DNA of 48,249 nucleotides from contig VYCM01000101.1 of assembly GCA_009843915.1 (NCBI GenBank), forward strand, positions 1-48,249, in the 5' to 3' direction. The stretch's first letter is position 1. Each line of letters starts with the position of its first letter. The position numbers and the translations under genes are program-made. This document shows, one piece after another, positions 17,515 through 24,806 of this stretch. The notes under the pieces are model-generated. The model was not told the DNA's origin. It saw only the letters and a program-made list of their open reading frames with translations, and did no database searches. Origin of the DNA: Acidimicrobiaceae bacterium (GTDB lineage Bacteria > Actinomycetota > Acidimicrobiia > Acidimicrobiales > Aldehydirespiratoraceae).

Positions 17515-18624
17515 TCAGCCGTCCAGGGCGTAGATCGCGGTCGGGTCGCCTAGGGCGACCTCGTCGGGGTGGGCGCCGATGCCGGGCTCGTCGGGAGCGA
17601 CTGCCCAGCCGTCGACATTGACCGCGCCGCCTTCAACCGGGTTGCACCTCAGGCGGTCGTAGCAGATCCATGTGGCCCGCCGCAGCGGCTCCGGCGTGGC
17701 CTGAGCCAGATGCACCACGGCCGAAGCCTGCAACGCGGTGCCCCCGGTGTCCTCGATGTTCATGCGAATGCCGGCTTCCATGCAGAGGTCGCGGATGCGG
17801 CGGGCCACGCTCAGCCCGCCCACGCGTCCCAACTTGATGCCGACCACCTCGCCGGCGTCGGTCTCGATGATGCGCAGCATGTCCTGGATCGTCACCAGCG
17901 ACTCGTCCACGGCTAGGGGCTGAGAGACCAGGCGGCGGACCTGCAGGTGCTGGTCCAGGTCGTTGCAGGGCTGCTCGATCACCCGTCGCAGCTCCCGGGT
18001 GGCGTTGAGGGCGGCCACGGCCTCGGAGGGCAGCCATCCCCGGTTCACGTCGAAGGTGAGCTCCTCGCCGTCGGCCATCCGGGCGTCGATCGACCGCATC
18101 CGCTCGATGTCGCCTTCGGCGTCCCCTCCGACCTTGACCGAATGGAACGAGTAGCCCTGCTCCCGGACGATGTCGATCTCCGCCATGATGTCGCTCACCG
18201 ATCCCGACGGCACCGAGGTGTGCAGCCGGACCCGGCCCGGGGTGCGCCCCCCGAGCAAGTCGCACAGCGCCAGGCCGGCCGCCTTGGAGGCGATGTCCCA
18301 GCAGGCCATGTCCAGCGGGGACTTGACGTAGGGGTGGCCGGGAAGGGCCCGGTCCATGGCCCGGTACACGACATCGATGCGGCGGGGGTCGAGCCCCAGA
18401 ACCGTGGGCGCCAACTCCTCCACTCCGGCCCGCACGCCGCGGGCGAACGCTGCCTCGTAGGTCGAGCCCCACGGGCAGCCCTCGCCCCAACCAACGACGC
18501 CCTCGTCGGTGTCGAGCCGCACGATGGTCGAGTCGAGCCGGTCGTAGTACCGCCCTCCCGCCAGCGAGTACGGACGGGCCATCGGCAGGTCCGACGCCCA
18601 GACGGTGATGCGGGTGATCTTCAC
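17515..18624 (-). CDS. Enolase-superfamily dehydratase/racemase (MR/MLE group)
   Basis: The 369-residue protein has an enolase N-terminal capping domain (TRITVWASDLPMARPYS) and an (alpha/beta)7 barrel. Metal ligands are visible as Asp192 (FDVNRGW), Glu217 (IEQP) and Asp240 (AVDES). Acid/base residues are Lys164 in SVKVGG and Lys264 in GIKLGRVGG. In most muconate-lactonising-type members the motif is KxK; here the first Lys is Ser162, an uncommon pattern. Possible reactions are dehydration of a hydroxy or sugar acid, or of a hydroxyproline (cis-3-hydroxyproline dehydratases are of similar size and build), or racemisation; the sequence alone does not decide. GTG 18624 overlaps the stop of a 17-codon mini-ORF. 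Confidence 0.88.
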   Translation of the reverse strand: MKITRITVWASDLPMARPYSLAGGRYYDRLDSTIVRLDTDEGVVGWGEGCPWGSTYEAAFARGVRAGVEELAPTVLGLDPRRIDVVYRAMDRALPGHPYVKSPLDMACWDIASKAAGLALCDLLGGRTPGRVRLHTSVPSGSVSDIMAEIDIVREQGYSFHSVKVGGDAEGDIERMRSIDARMADGEELTFDVNRGWLPSEAVAALNATRELRRVIEQPCNDLDQHLQVRRLVSQPLAVDESLVTIQDMLRIIETDAGEVVGIKLGRVGGLSVARRIRDLCMEAGIRMNIEDTGGTALQASAVVHLAQATPEPLRRATWICYDRLRCNPVEGGAVNVDGWAVAPDEPGIGAHPDEVALGDPTAIYALDG

Positions 18625-18674
18625 GGCTGGGTGACGTGGACCGGGTCCAGGCCCTGGGCGTCGATCCCTACCAT
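18621..18674 (-). CDS. 17-codon mini-ORF coupling hydratase to enolase-family gene
   Basis: ATG 18674 begins two bases after the hydratase stop, preceded by GGAG, and encodes MVGIDAQGLDPVHVTQP. Its TGA overlaps the GTG of the enolase-superfamily gene (GTGA), which has no clear ribosome-binding site of its own. The likely role is to carry ribosomes to the next start. No homology is claimed, and it may not be a functional peptide. Confidence 0.35.
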   Translation of the reverse strand: MVGIDAQGLDPVHVTQP

Positions 18675-18676
18675 CC

Positions 18677-19516
18677 TCACTCCTGGGACTTCTTCATCTC
18701 GGTCAGGCCGGTGAGGATCGGGTATCCGCCCACCGACAGGGCATTGCCGTGGCCGGTCTGATGGATGTCGAACACGGCCTGGAGAGCCGAGTAGAAGCCC
18801 TGGATGTCCATGGTGCGGTTGACGGCCCGCTTCGACTGGGCCAGAGCGAAGGGGTGCATCTGGGCGATCTCGTGGGCTAGTTCCATGGTGGCGGTGTGGA
18901 GCTCGTCGAGGGGCACGACCCGGTTGACCATGCCGGCCGCCTCGGCCTCCGCTGCACTGATCCGGTGAGCGGTGAACAGCATCTCCTTGGCCTTGCGGGG
19001 GCCGAGCTCCCAGGTGTGGCCGTGATACTCCACCCCGCCGATGCCCATGCGGGCCACCGGATCGGAGAACATGGCGTTGTCGGCGGCAATGATCAGATCG
19101 CAGGGCCAGCACAGCATCAGCCCCCCGGCGATGCACTGGCCCTGCACCTCCGCGATGGTGGGCTTGGGGATGTCGCGCCAGCGCCGGCTGTAGCCGAGGT
19201 AGTGGATCGTCTCCCACTCGTAGATGGCTTCGAGGCCCCGCTCCTTCCAGTCCACGAAGCTGCCCCTGGCTGGGCCGCCCTCCCCGGCGGCGGCCTTCTC
19301 CAGGGCCTCGTCCGAGCCCGAGAGGTCGTGACCGGCGCAGAAGTGCTTGCCGTTGGAGCGCAGCACGATAACTCGCACGTCACCGTCGTCGGCGGCCCGG
19401 GTGAAGCACTCGTCCATCTCGTTGAGCGTCAGGCCGCTGACCGCGTTGGCCTTCTCGGGGCGGTTCAAGGTGATCACCGCCACCCGCTCGTCGGTCTCGT
19501 AGAGCATGTGCTGCAT
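18677..19516 (-). CDS. Enoyl-CoA hydratase/isomerase (crotonase family)
   Basis: The 279-residue protein has crotonase features: VAVITLNRPEKANAVSG, the oxyanion-hole segments KHFCAGHDLSG and QCIAGGLMLCWPCDLIIAA, then ISAAEAEAAGMVNRVVPLDE. An insertion after the first oxyanion segment (SDEALEKAAAGEGGPARG) is longer than in housekeeping hydratases. ATG 19516 was chosen because AAGGAGG lies 7 bases upstream; the frame remains open further upstream but overlaps the aldolase gene. Hydration of a 2-enoyl-CoA is the default role. Its place between an aldolase and an enolase-family gene is unusual. Confidence 0.9.
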   Translation of the reverse strand: MQHMLYETDERVAVITLNRPEKANAVSGLTLNEMDECFTRAADDGDVRVIVLRSNGKHFCAGHDLSGSDEALEKAAAGEGGPARGSFVDWKERGLEAIYEWETIHYLGYSRRWRDIPKPTIAEVQGQCIAGGLMLCWPCDLIIAADNAMFSDPVARMGIGGVEYHGHTWELGPRKAKEMLFTAHRISAAEAEAAGMVNRVVPLDELHTATMELAHEIAQMHPFALAQSKRAVNRTMDIQGFYSALQAVFDIHQTGHGNALSVGGYPILTGLTEMKKSQE

Positions 19517-19533
19517 GTGATGGCCTCCTTCGG

Positions 19534-20193
19534 TCACCAGGTGCTGCGGATGTAGCCGTATATGCCGGCGAAGTCCTTGGCGATCTTGGTGGGCAGGGGC
19601 ACGACGCCGCCGAGGACGCGGGCCCCGAACATGATCTTGGCGGTGTGCTCCACCACCAGGGCGGTGTGCAGCGCGTCGGACGGCGACTTGCCCACGCACA
19701 GCAGGCCGTGGTTGGCCATCAGCACCGCGCCCCGGTCGGCTAGGTGGCGCACCACCTCTGCGGCCAGTTCGTCGGTGCCGGTGGTGGCGTAGTCGGCCAC
19801 CGCCACGTCGCCGCCCACGTAGACGATCACCTCCTCGATGCTGGCCGGGATGGGCTGGTGGGCCACCGCGAACATCGAGGCGTGGGGCGGATGGCAGTGG
19901 ACCACCCCGCCGACCTCTTCGAAGGCGTTATAGCAGGCCAGGTGCATGGCCTTCTCGGTGGACGGCTGGCCCGATCCGCCGAGGTGCTCGCCGTCGAGGC
20001 TGAGGACGGCGAGGTTGCCGGCGGTGACGTCGGGGTAGGGGGTGGACGACGGGGTGAGGCAGACCGAGCCGTCGCTCCGGCGGCCCGACACGTTGCCGGC
20101 CGTGCCCACCACCAGTCCCGCCTGCTCCATCTGCTGGGAGACCTCGGCCACCTCCTGGTGGACAGGATCCAGCGGGTCTACTTCGATGCTCAC
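19534..20193 (-). CDS. Class II aldolase/adducin-family protein
   Basis: The 219-residue protein matches L-fuculose-phosphate-type aldolases and epimerases. Visible are the binding motif GTAGNVSGR (30-38), the probable catalytic Glu80 (STEKAMHL), zinc ligands His99 and His101 (VHCHPPHAS), and a third His in MANHGLL. The reaction would be cleavage or epimerisation at a carbon next to a (phospho)carbonyl, or decarboxylation in some members. The start is GTG 20193, which overlaps the dehydrogenase stop as GTGA and has GGAGG 7 bases upstream. With the FGGY kinase across the divergent gap, it suggests sugar or sugar-acid catabolism. Confidence 0.9.
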   Translation of the reverse strand: MSIEVDPLDPVHQEVAEVSQQMEQAGLVVGTAGNVSGRRSDGSVCLTPSSTPYPDVTAGNLAVLSLDGEHLGGSGQPSTEKAMHLACYNAFEEVGGVVHCHPPHASMFAVAHQPIPASIEEVIVYVGGDVAVADYATTGTDELAAEVVRHLADRGAVLMANHGLLCVGKSPSDALHTALVVEHTAKIMFGARVLGGVVPLPTKIAKDFAGIYGYIRSTW

Positions 20194-21161
20194 TCGAGGA
20201 CCTCCGGGTTGGCGCAGTGGAGCGGCTTGCCGCCCGACAGGATGGCCTTGATGTCGGCGACCACGATGGCCGCCTGCTTGCTCTCGACGTCGTAGGTGGC
20301 CCCACCGATGTGCGGTGTGAGCACCACGTTGTCCATGGCGGTGAGGGGATGGTCGGTGGGGAGGATCTCGCCCTCGAAGTGGTCGAGGCCGGCGCCGGCC
20401 AGATGGCCCGATTCCAGGGCGGCCACCAGGGCGTCGGTGTCGTGCAGCGCGGCCCGAGCCGTGTTGAGGTAGATGGCCCCCGGCTTCATCGCCGCGAACT
20501 GGTCCGAACCCATCATCTGCGACGTCTCCGGTGTGACGGCCGCGTGCATCGACACCACGTCGGCGGTCGCGAGGAGGTCGTCGAGGCTGTGAGTTGCGTC
20601 GGTGGCGTAGGGATCGGCGGCGATCACCGTCATGCCTAGGCCCGCCAGGCGCCACTTGGCGGCCCGGCCTACGGCGCCCAGTCCCACCAGCCCGGCAGTG
20701 CGTCCCGCCACCTGCCAGGCCCGGTAGCGCTGGTAGGGCAGGGTCTCGCCGAACATCGTGCCCGCTCGCACGTCGCGGTCACCGGCGACCACGAACCGGG
20801 TCACCGCCATCAGCAGAGCCACCGTCATCTCGGCCACGGCGTCGGCGTTGCGGCCCGGTGTGCGCAGCACGGGAATGCCGGCCGCGGTGGCCGCGTCGAC
20901 GTCGACGTTGGTGGGCCGGGCCCTGGTGGAGGCGATGGCCGTCAGCGGGAGCTCCAGCACCGGACCCTTGCACGAGTCGGCCTCGCACACGACGATGTCG
21001 GCGCGCTCGGCGCGGATCTTGGCCGCGAAGTCGTTCCGCCCGTAGAGCTTGATCGGCTGGTGTTCGATCCAGGGTTCGAAAACCACGTCGGCGATGTCGC
21101 GCAGCTCGTCAAGGGCAGGGCCCCGAAGGGGCGCGGTCACCAACACTCGAGGCCGGCTCAC
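20190..21161 (-). CDS. D-isomer-specific 2-hydroxyacid dehydrogenase
   Basis: The 323-residue NAD(P)-dependent dehydrogenase has the Rossmann motif GLVGLGAVGRAAKWR, a substrate Arg region STRARPTNVDVDAA, the ARAALHDTDALVAALESG segment and the catalytic His in TPHIGGATYDVE. Such enzymes interconvert 2-oxo acids and D-2-hydroxy acids (glyoxylate, phosphoglycerate or erythronate types). It is the first gene of the leftward run. The intergenic region 21162-21282 must carry its promoter. Confidence 0.92.
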   Translation of the reverse strand: MSRPRVLVTAPLRGPALDELRDIADVVFEPWIEHQPIKLYGRNDFAAKIRAERADIVVCEADSCKGPVLELPLTAIASTRARPTNVDVDAATAAGIPVLRTPGRNADAVAEMTVALLMAVTRFVVAGDRDVRAGTMFGETLPYQRYRAWQVAGRTAGLVGLGAVGRAAKWRLAGLGMTVIAADPYATDATHSLDDLLATADVVSMHAAVTPETSQMMGSDQFAAMKPGAIYLNTARAALHDTDALVAALESGHLAGAGLDHFEGEILPTDHPLTAMDNVVLTPHIGGATYDVESKQAAIVVADIKAILSGGKPLHCANPEVLE

Positions 21162-21282
21162 GAGCCGACGCTAGCGCCCGTGGCCACCTATCAGCCCGTG
21201 CGGGGGCGTGGCCCCGCCCTTGACGGCGTAGCTTCCTGTAGGCGGTCGGCGCAGGCTGCCGGCCTTGCTCACGGGAGTGCGC
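21162..21282. promoter_or_regulatory. Divergent intergenic region, dehydrogenase / FGGY kinase
   Basis: This 121-base gap lies between oppositely transcribed catabolic genes and should contain both promoters. A TTGACG hexamer at 21220-21225 could be a -35 for the kinase, but no TANNNT lies at proper spacing. A short G+C-rich hairpin (GGGGC/GCCCC) lies near 21203-21215. Confidence 0.35.
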
Positions 21283-22611
21283 ATGGACGAGGTGACGGTC
21301 GGGATCGACATCGGGACGACCTCGGTCAAGGCTGTGGCCGTCGACGGCGACGGTGAGGTCCTGTCCAGGGTCCGGATCCCTCACCGGGTCGTGTCGACCG
21401 ATCCAGGCCAGTTCGAGCACGATCCTCAGGCCGCGTGGATCGAAGGCGTGCTCGACGCCTGGGACCAGATGCTGGCGGGCACCGCCGATCGATCGATCGC
21501 CGCGGTCACCGTCTCGGCCATGGTGCCGTCCATGTGCGGGGTCGACTCGGCGGGAACGCCGGTCACTGTTGGCCTGCTCTACGGTGACGCTCGCGGCCGT
21601 GGGGTTGGATCGAATGCTGACGCCACTGGCGGCGAGGCCGACGGTTTTGCTCGCTGGTTGGCCGGCTGTGACGGGGTGGAGGCCCTGTGGCCGGCACAGG
21701 CCGCGGCCAACCGCGCCCTGTGCGGCGTGGCCGCCATCGACTCGTCCACTGCCATGGCCATGACCCCGATGTCCGACGGGCAGGGCTGGGCGCCCGAACT
21801 GCTCGACGAGATCGGCATGACCTTCGAGCAGTTCCCGGCCATAAGTCCGGGCGCGGCTGCCATCGGGGAGCGCAACGGCGCTCTGGTGTCGGCCGGCACC
21901 ATCGATGTCCTGGGAGAGCAGCTCGTGGCGCCCTGTGGCGACGTGGGCGACGTGCTCGTGATGTGCGGCACGACGTTGCTGCCGTGGGTGATGACTGATG
22001 AGTGGATCGAGGTCGAGGGACTGTGGACGTTCCCCTCGGCCCGGGCCGGCATCATGGCCGTGGGCGGAGCCAGCAACGCCGGCGGCTTGTTCGTCGACGG
22101 GGTCCGGGCGCTGGTGGGCGATCCGAACTCCGGAGAGCTGCTGTCGCTCGCAGGGGACGACCTGCCGGTGTGGCTGCCCTATCCGCGGGGCGAGCGCACC
22201 CCGTTGCACGATCCCGATCGCCGGGCCGAGCTGCTTGACCTTCATGTCGGCCACACATCCGCCCATGTTCTGATGGCCGCCTATGAGGCGGCCGGTTTCG
22301 TCGTGCGCCACCACGTAGAGCTCTCCGGTCTCGAGGCCTCGCGGATCGTTGCCGTCGGCGGCGGGACCCAGTCGCCGGCCTGGATGCAGGCGCTGGCCGA
22401 CACGACCGGCTTGGTCGTTGACGTGTCGGCCGAGCCCTACAGCGCCGCGCTCGGCGCGGCCTACCACAGCCGGGTCACCGCTGGACTGGAGGCCGACACC
22501 TCTCAGGCCCGGCGCTGGGGCCGGGTCTCGCACCGGGTGGAGCCCCGCGCCGGGCACACCGTCGGAGCCGAGGGCCGCTACCGCCGATTCCGGGAGGGCA
22601 CCGACCGGTGA
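21283..22611 (+). CDS. FGGY-family carbohydrate kinase
   Basis: The 442-residue kinase has the FGGY/actin-like ATPase fold: N-terminal phosphate loop GIDIGTTSVKAVAVD, AVTVSAMVPSMCGVDSAG with a likely catalytic Asp, CGTTLLPWVM, the adenosine motif VGGGTQSPAWMQALAD, and SAALGAAYHS. Substrates of the family are sugars and polyols such as xylulose, ribulose, fuculose, glycerol and erythritol; the true substrate is unknown. ATG 21283 was chosen over an upstream TTG/GTG because GGGAG lies 5 bases before it. Its stop overlaps the GTG of a 22-codon mini-ORF leading to the next gene. Confidence 0.9.
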   Translation: MDEVTVGIDIGTTSVKAVAVDGDGEVLSRVRIPHRVVSTDPGQFEHDPQAAWIEGVLDAWDQMLAGTADRSIAAVTVSAMVPSMCGVDSAGTPVTVGLLYGDARGRGVGSNADATGGEADGFARWLAGCDGVEALWPAQAAANRALCGVAAIDSSTAMAMTPMSDGQGWAPELLDEIGMTFEQFPAISPGAAAIGERNGALVSAGTIDVLGEQLVAPCGDVGDVLVMCGTTLLPWVMTDEWIEVEGLWTFPSARAGIMAVGGASNAGGLFVDGVRALVGDPNSGELLSLAGDDLPVWLPYPRGERTPLHDPDRRAELLDLHVGHTSAHVLMAAYEAAGFVVRHHVELSGLEASRIVAVGGGTQSPAWMQALADTTGLVVDVSAEPYSAALGAAYHSRVTAGLEADTSQARRWGRVSHRVEPRAGHTVGAEGRYRRFREGTDR

Positions 22612-22622
22612 AGTTCTCGGTG
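22590..22622 (+). repeat. Micro-duplication of a ribosome-binding site and start, copy 1
   Basis: CCGGGAGGG, a 9-base spacer, then GTGAAGTTCTCGGTG. The second copy is at 22657-22687 with a 7-base spacer. The purine tract and the 15 bases from the GTG on are identical. Copy 1 lies across the end of the kinase gene. Confidence 0.85.
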
Positions 22623-22676
22623 GCGCTCTTGCCTACCGCCGGGTTCGCGTTGGGAGCCGGGAGGGTTCGTTCGTGA
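22608..22676 (+). CDS. 22-codon mini-ORF between kinase and oxidoreductase
   Basis: It starts at GTG 22608 overlapping the kinase stop (GTGA), behind a GGGAGGG ribosome-binding site. It begins MKFSVALLP, nearly the same as the MKFSVTYPL start of the next gene, and ends at a TGA that overlaps that gene's GTG (GTGA). It is best read as the relic or coupling product of a duplicated start region; a peptide function is not implied. Confidence 0.45.
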   Translation: MKFSVALLPTAGFALGAGRVRS

Positions 22677-22687
22677 AGTTCTCGGTG
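22657..22687 (+). repeat. Micro-duplication of a ribosome-binding site and start, copy 2
   Basis: This is the copy in use: CCGGGAGGG and GTG 22673 begin the luciferase-like oxidoreductase. The two GTG codons are 65 bases apart. Confidence 0.85.
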
Positions 22688-23587
22688 ACGTATCCGCTGG
22701 CCGCGGGCCGCTGCAGCGCCGAGTTCGCCACCCGGCAGGGTCTAGTGGCGTTCGCTCGGGCGGCCGAGGCCGCCGGCTTCGATGGGATCGGCTTCACCGA
22801 CCATCCCGCGCCCACCCACCGCTGGCTGGAGGCGGGCGGCCACGATGCGCTCGATCCCTTCGCCGCCCTGGCCTTCACGGCCGCGGTCACGGAGCGTGTG
22901 CAGTTGATCCCCAACGTGGTGGTCCTGCCCTATCGCAACCCGTTCCTGGTGGCGAAGTCCGCGGCGACCATCGACGCCATGTCCGACGGCCGGTTCGTGC
23001 TGGCCGTGGGAACCGGCTACCTCAAGGGCGAGTACCGGGCCCTCGGAGTGGACTTCGACGAGCGCAACGACCTCTTTGACGAGGCCATCGAGGTCATGCG
23101 GGGCGTGTGGACCACCGACGACTTCAGCTATGAAGGCCGCAACTTCACGGCCCGAGGCCAGACCGCCAACCCCAAGCCGGAGCGTCCGATCCCGATCTGG
23201 ATCGGAGGCAACAGCCGCCTCAGCCGCCGCCGGGTCTCGACGGTCGCCGACGGCTGGGTTCCGTTCCCCGCCCCCCGGGGGCTGGCCGCCACCACCCGGA
23301 CCGTCCCGCTGGAGACGCTCGACGATCTACGGGGGATGCTCGACTACCTCTGGCAGCAGGTCGACGCGGCCGGACGCGACCGCGCCGAGATCGACGTCTC
23401 GTTCATGACGCTCGCGGGAGGAGGCCCAGGTGATGCGGACTTCAACCCCGATACCCACTTAGAAGCCTTGGGTCAACTGGCCGAGTTGGGCGTCACCTGG
23501 TGCGCAGCCCCCATCCCCGCTGACTCCCTGAACCACTCCCTAGAGGCCCTCCAGCATTACGGAGAGTCAGTCATTCAGGGCCTGTAG
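22673..23587 (+). CDS. LLM-class F420-dependent oxidoreductase
   Basis: The 304-residue protein is a luciferase-like TIM barrel. Motifs are EAAGFDGIGFTDHPAP, ERVQLIPNVVVLPYRNPFLVA, SDGRFVLAVGTGYLKGEY and PIPIWIGGNSRLSRRR, typical of actinobacterial F420-dependent enzymes. GTG 22673 was chosen because GGGAGG lies 8 bases upstream and the family N-terminus starts here. It could reduce or oxidise an alcohol, ketone or enoyl group of an unknown substrate. It ends 10 bases before the amidohydrolase gene on the same strand. Confidence 0.9.
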   Translation: MKFSVTYPLAAGRCSAEFATRQGLVAFARAAEAAGFDGIGFTDHPAPTHRWLEAGGHDALDPFAALAFTAAVTERVQLIPNVVVLPYRNPFLVAKSAATIDAMSDGRFVLAVGTGYLKGEYRALGVDFDERNDLFDEAIEVMRGVWTTDDFSYEGRNFTARGQTANPKPERPIPIWIGGNSRLSRRRVSTVADGWVPFPAPRGLAATTRTVPLETLDDLRGMLDYLWQQVDAAGRDRAEIDVSFMTLAGGGPGDADFNPDTHLEALGQLAELGVTWCAAPIPADSLNHSLEALQHYGESVIQGL

Positions 23588-23590
23588 CCT
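23585..23590 (+). promoter_or_regulatory. Possible -10 (TAGCCT) for a leaderless amidohydrolase mRNA
   Basis: TANNNT hexamer 7 bases before ATG 23598, which has no ribosome-binding site. The TAG is also the stop codon of the preceding gene. No clear -35. Confidence 0.3.
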
Positions 23591-23597
23591 CGAAGCA

Positions 23598-24800
23598 ATG
23601 ACGACCCACACCACACTGGGTTTCAAGGCGTTCGATGTGGACGAGCATTACTACGAGGCCCCTGACGCCTTCATCCGCCACATCGACCCGGCCATGAAGA
23701 AGCGCTGCATGCAGTGGGCCGAGATCGACGGCCGGAAGCGCTTCATGGTGGCCGGCAAGGTCAACAAGTTCATCCCGAATCCCACCTTCGACCCCATCGC
23801 CAAGCCGGGCAGCCTCGAGGACTACTTCCGGGGCCGCAACCTGGAGGGGCGCGACATCGCGGCGATGTTCGGCGAGCTGGATCCCCTCGACCACCACCCC
23901 GGCTTCCGGGACCGGGCGGCTCGCCTAGAGCTCATGGACCGCCAGGGTTTGGAGTCGGTGCTGCTGTTCCCCACCCAGGGCGTGGGCATGCAGGAGGCCC
24001 TCAAGCGCGACATCGAAGCCCTGCACGCCGCCTTCAGCGCGTTCAACACCTGGCTCGACGAGGACTGGGGCTTCGACCGTGACGGCCGCATCTTCGCAGC
24101 GCCCATGCTCACCTTCGCCGACCCGGAGCTGGCCGTGGCCGAGCTGGAGCGGCTGCTGGAGATGGGCGCCCGCATCGTGTGTACCGTCCCCGGCCCGATC
24201 CCTACCGGAAGCGGATACCAGTCGCCGGGCATGTCCGACTACGACCCCATCTGGGCCCGCCTGGAGGAGGCCGGAGTGCCGATGGCCATGCACGCCGGGC
24301 TCAACGGCACCGTCCAGTACGGCAGGGTGTGGGAGCCGTCCCGGGGCCAGTTCGAGGCGTTCAAGCACATGGCCTTCCCGCTGGTGGCCTTCTCGGACCG
24401 CTCCATCTCCGACACGTTCGCGGCGCTGATCTGCCATGGCGTGCTCGACCGCTTCCCTGCTCTGCGCCTGGCCACCATCGAGAACGGGGCTATGTGGGTT
24501 CCCGACCTGCTGCGCAACCTCAAGATCTGCCACGGCAAGATGCCTTGGGAGTTCAAGCGCCACCCGGTGGAGGCCTTCGTCGAGAACGTGTGGGTGTCGC
24601 CCTACTTCGAGGACGACATGGCCCTCATCAAGGACTGCATCGGGGCCGACCGGATGCTGTTCGGCTCCGACTACCCCCACGCCGAGGGCCTGGCCGAGCC
24701 GGCCTCCTATCTGGACGACATCGCCGGCTTCAGCGACGACGAGGTCCGCAAGGTGATGCGCGACAACGCCTACGAGTTGCTGTCAGCCTCCGCCCGCTAG
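23598..24800 (+). CDS. Amidohydrolase (ACMSD-like, amidohydrolase_2)
   Basis: The 400-residue TIM-barrel amidohydrolase has an N-terminal metal motif VDEHYYEAPD (DEH where classic members have HxH), then PMAMHAG, LICHGVLDRFPALRL, ATIENGAMWV and FGSDYPHAEG. This ACMSD-like group includes decarboxylases and hydrolases of aromatic acids or ring-cleavage products. It is paralogous to the truncated gene at the left edge and more distantly to the next gene. It converges on 24807-26081 with a 6-base gap. The substrate is unknown. Confidence 0.9.
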   Translation: MTTHTTLGFKAFDVDEHYYEAPDAFIRHIDPAMKKRCMQWAEIDGRKRFMVAGKVNKFIPNPTFDPIAKPGSLEDYFRGRNLEGRDIAAMFGELDPLDHHPGFRDRAARLELMDRQGLESVLLFPTQGVGMQEALKRDIEALHAAFSAFNTWLDEDWGFDRDGRIFAAPMLTFADPELAVAELERLLEMGARIVCTVPGPIPTGSGYQSPGMSDYDPIWARLEEAGVPMAMHAGLNGTVQYGRVWEPSRGQFEAFKHMAFPLVAFSDRSISDTFAALICHGVLDRFPALRLATIENGAMWVPDLLRNLKICHGKMPWEFKRHPVEAFVENVWVSPYFEDDMALIKDCIGADRMLFGSDYPHAEGLAEPASYLDDIAGFSDDEVRKVMRDNAYELLSASAR

Positions 24801-24806
24801 AGCGGC

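Noticed and set aside
21109..22557. A 482-codon open frame on the minus strand
   Set aside because: Antisense to the FGGY kinase, whose motifs are unambiguous.
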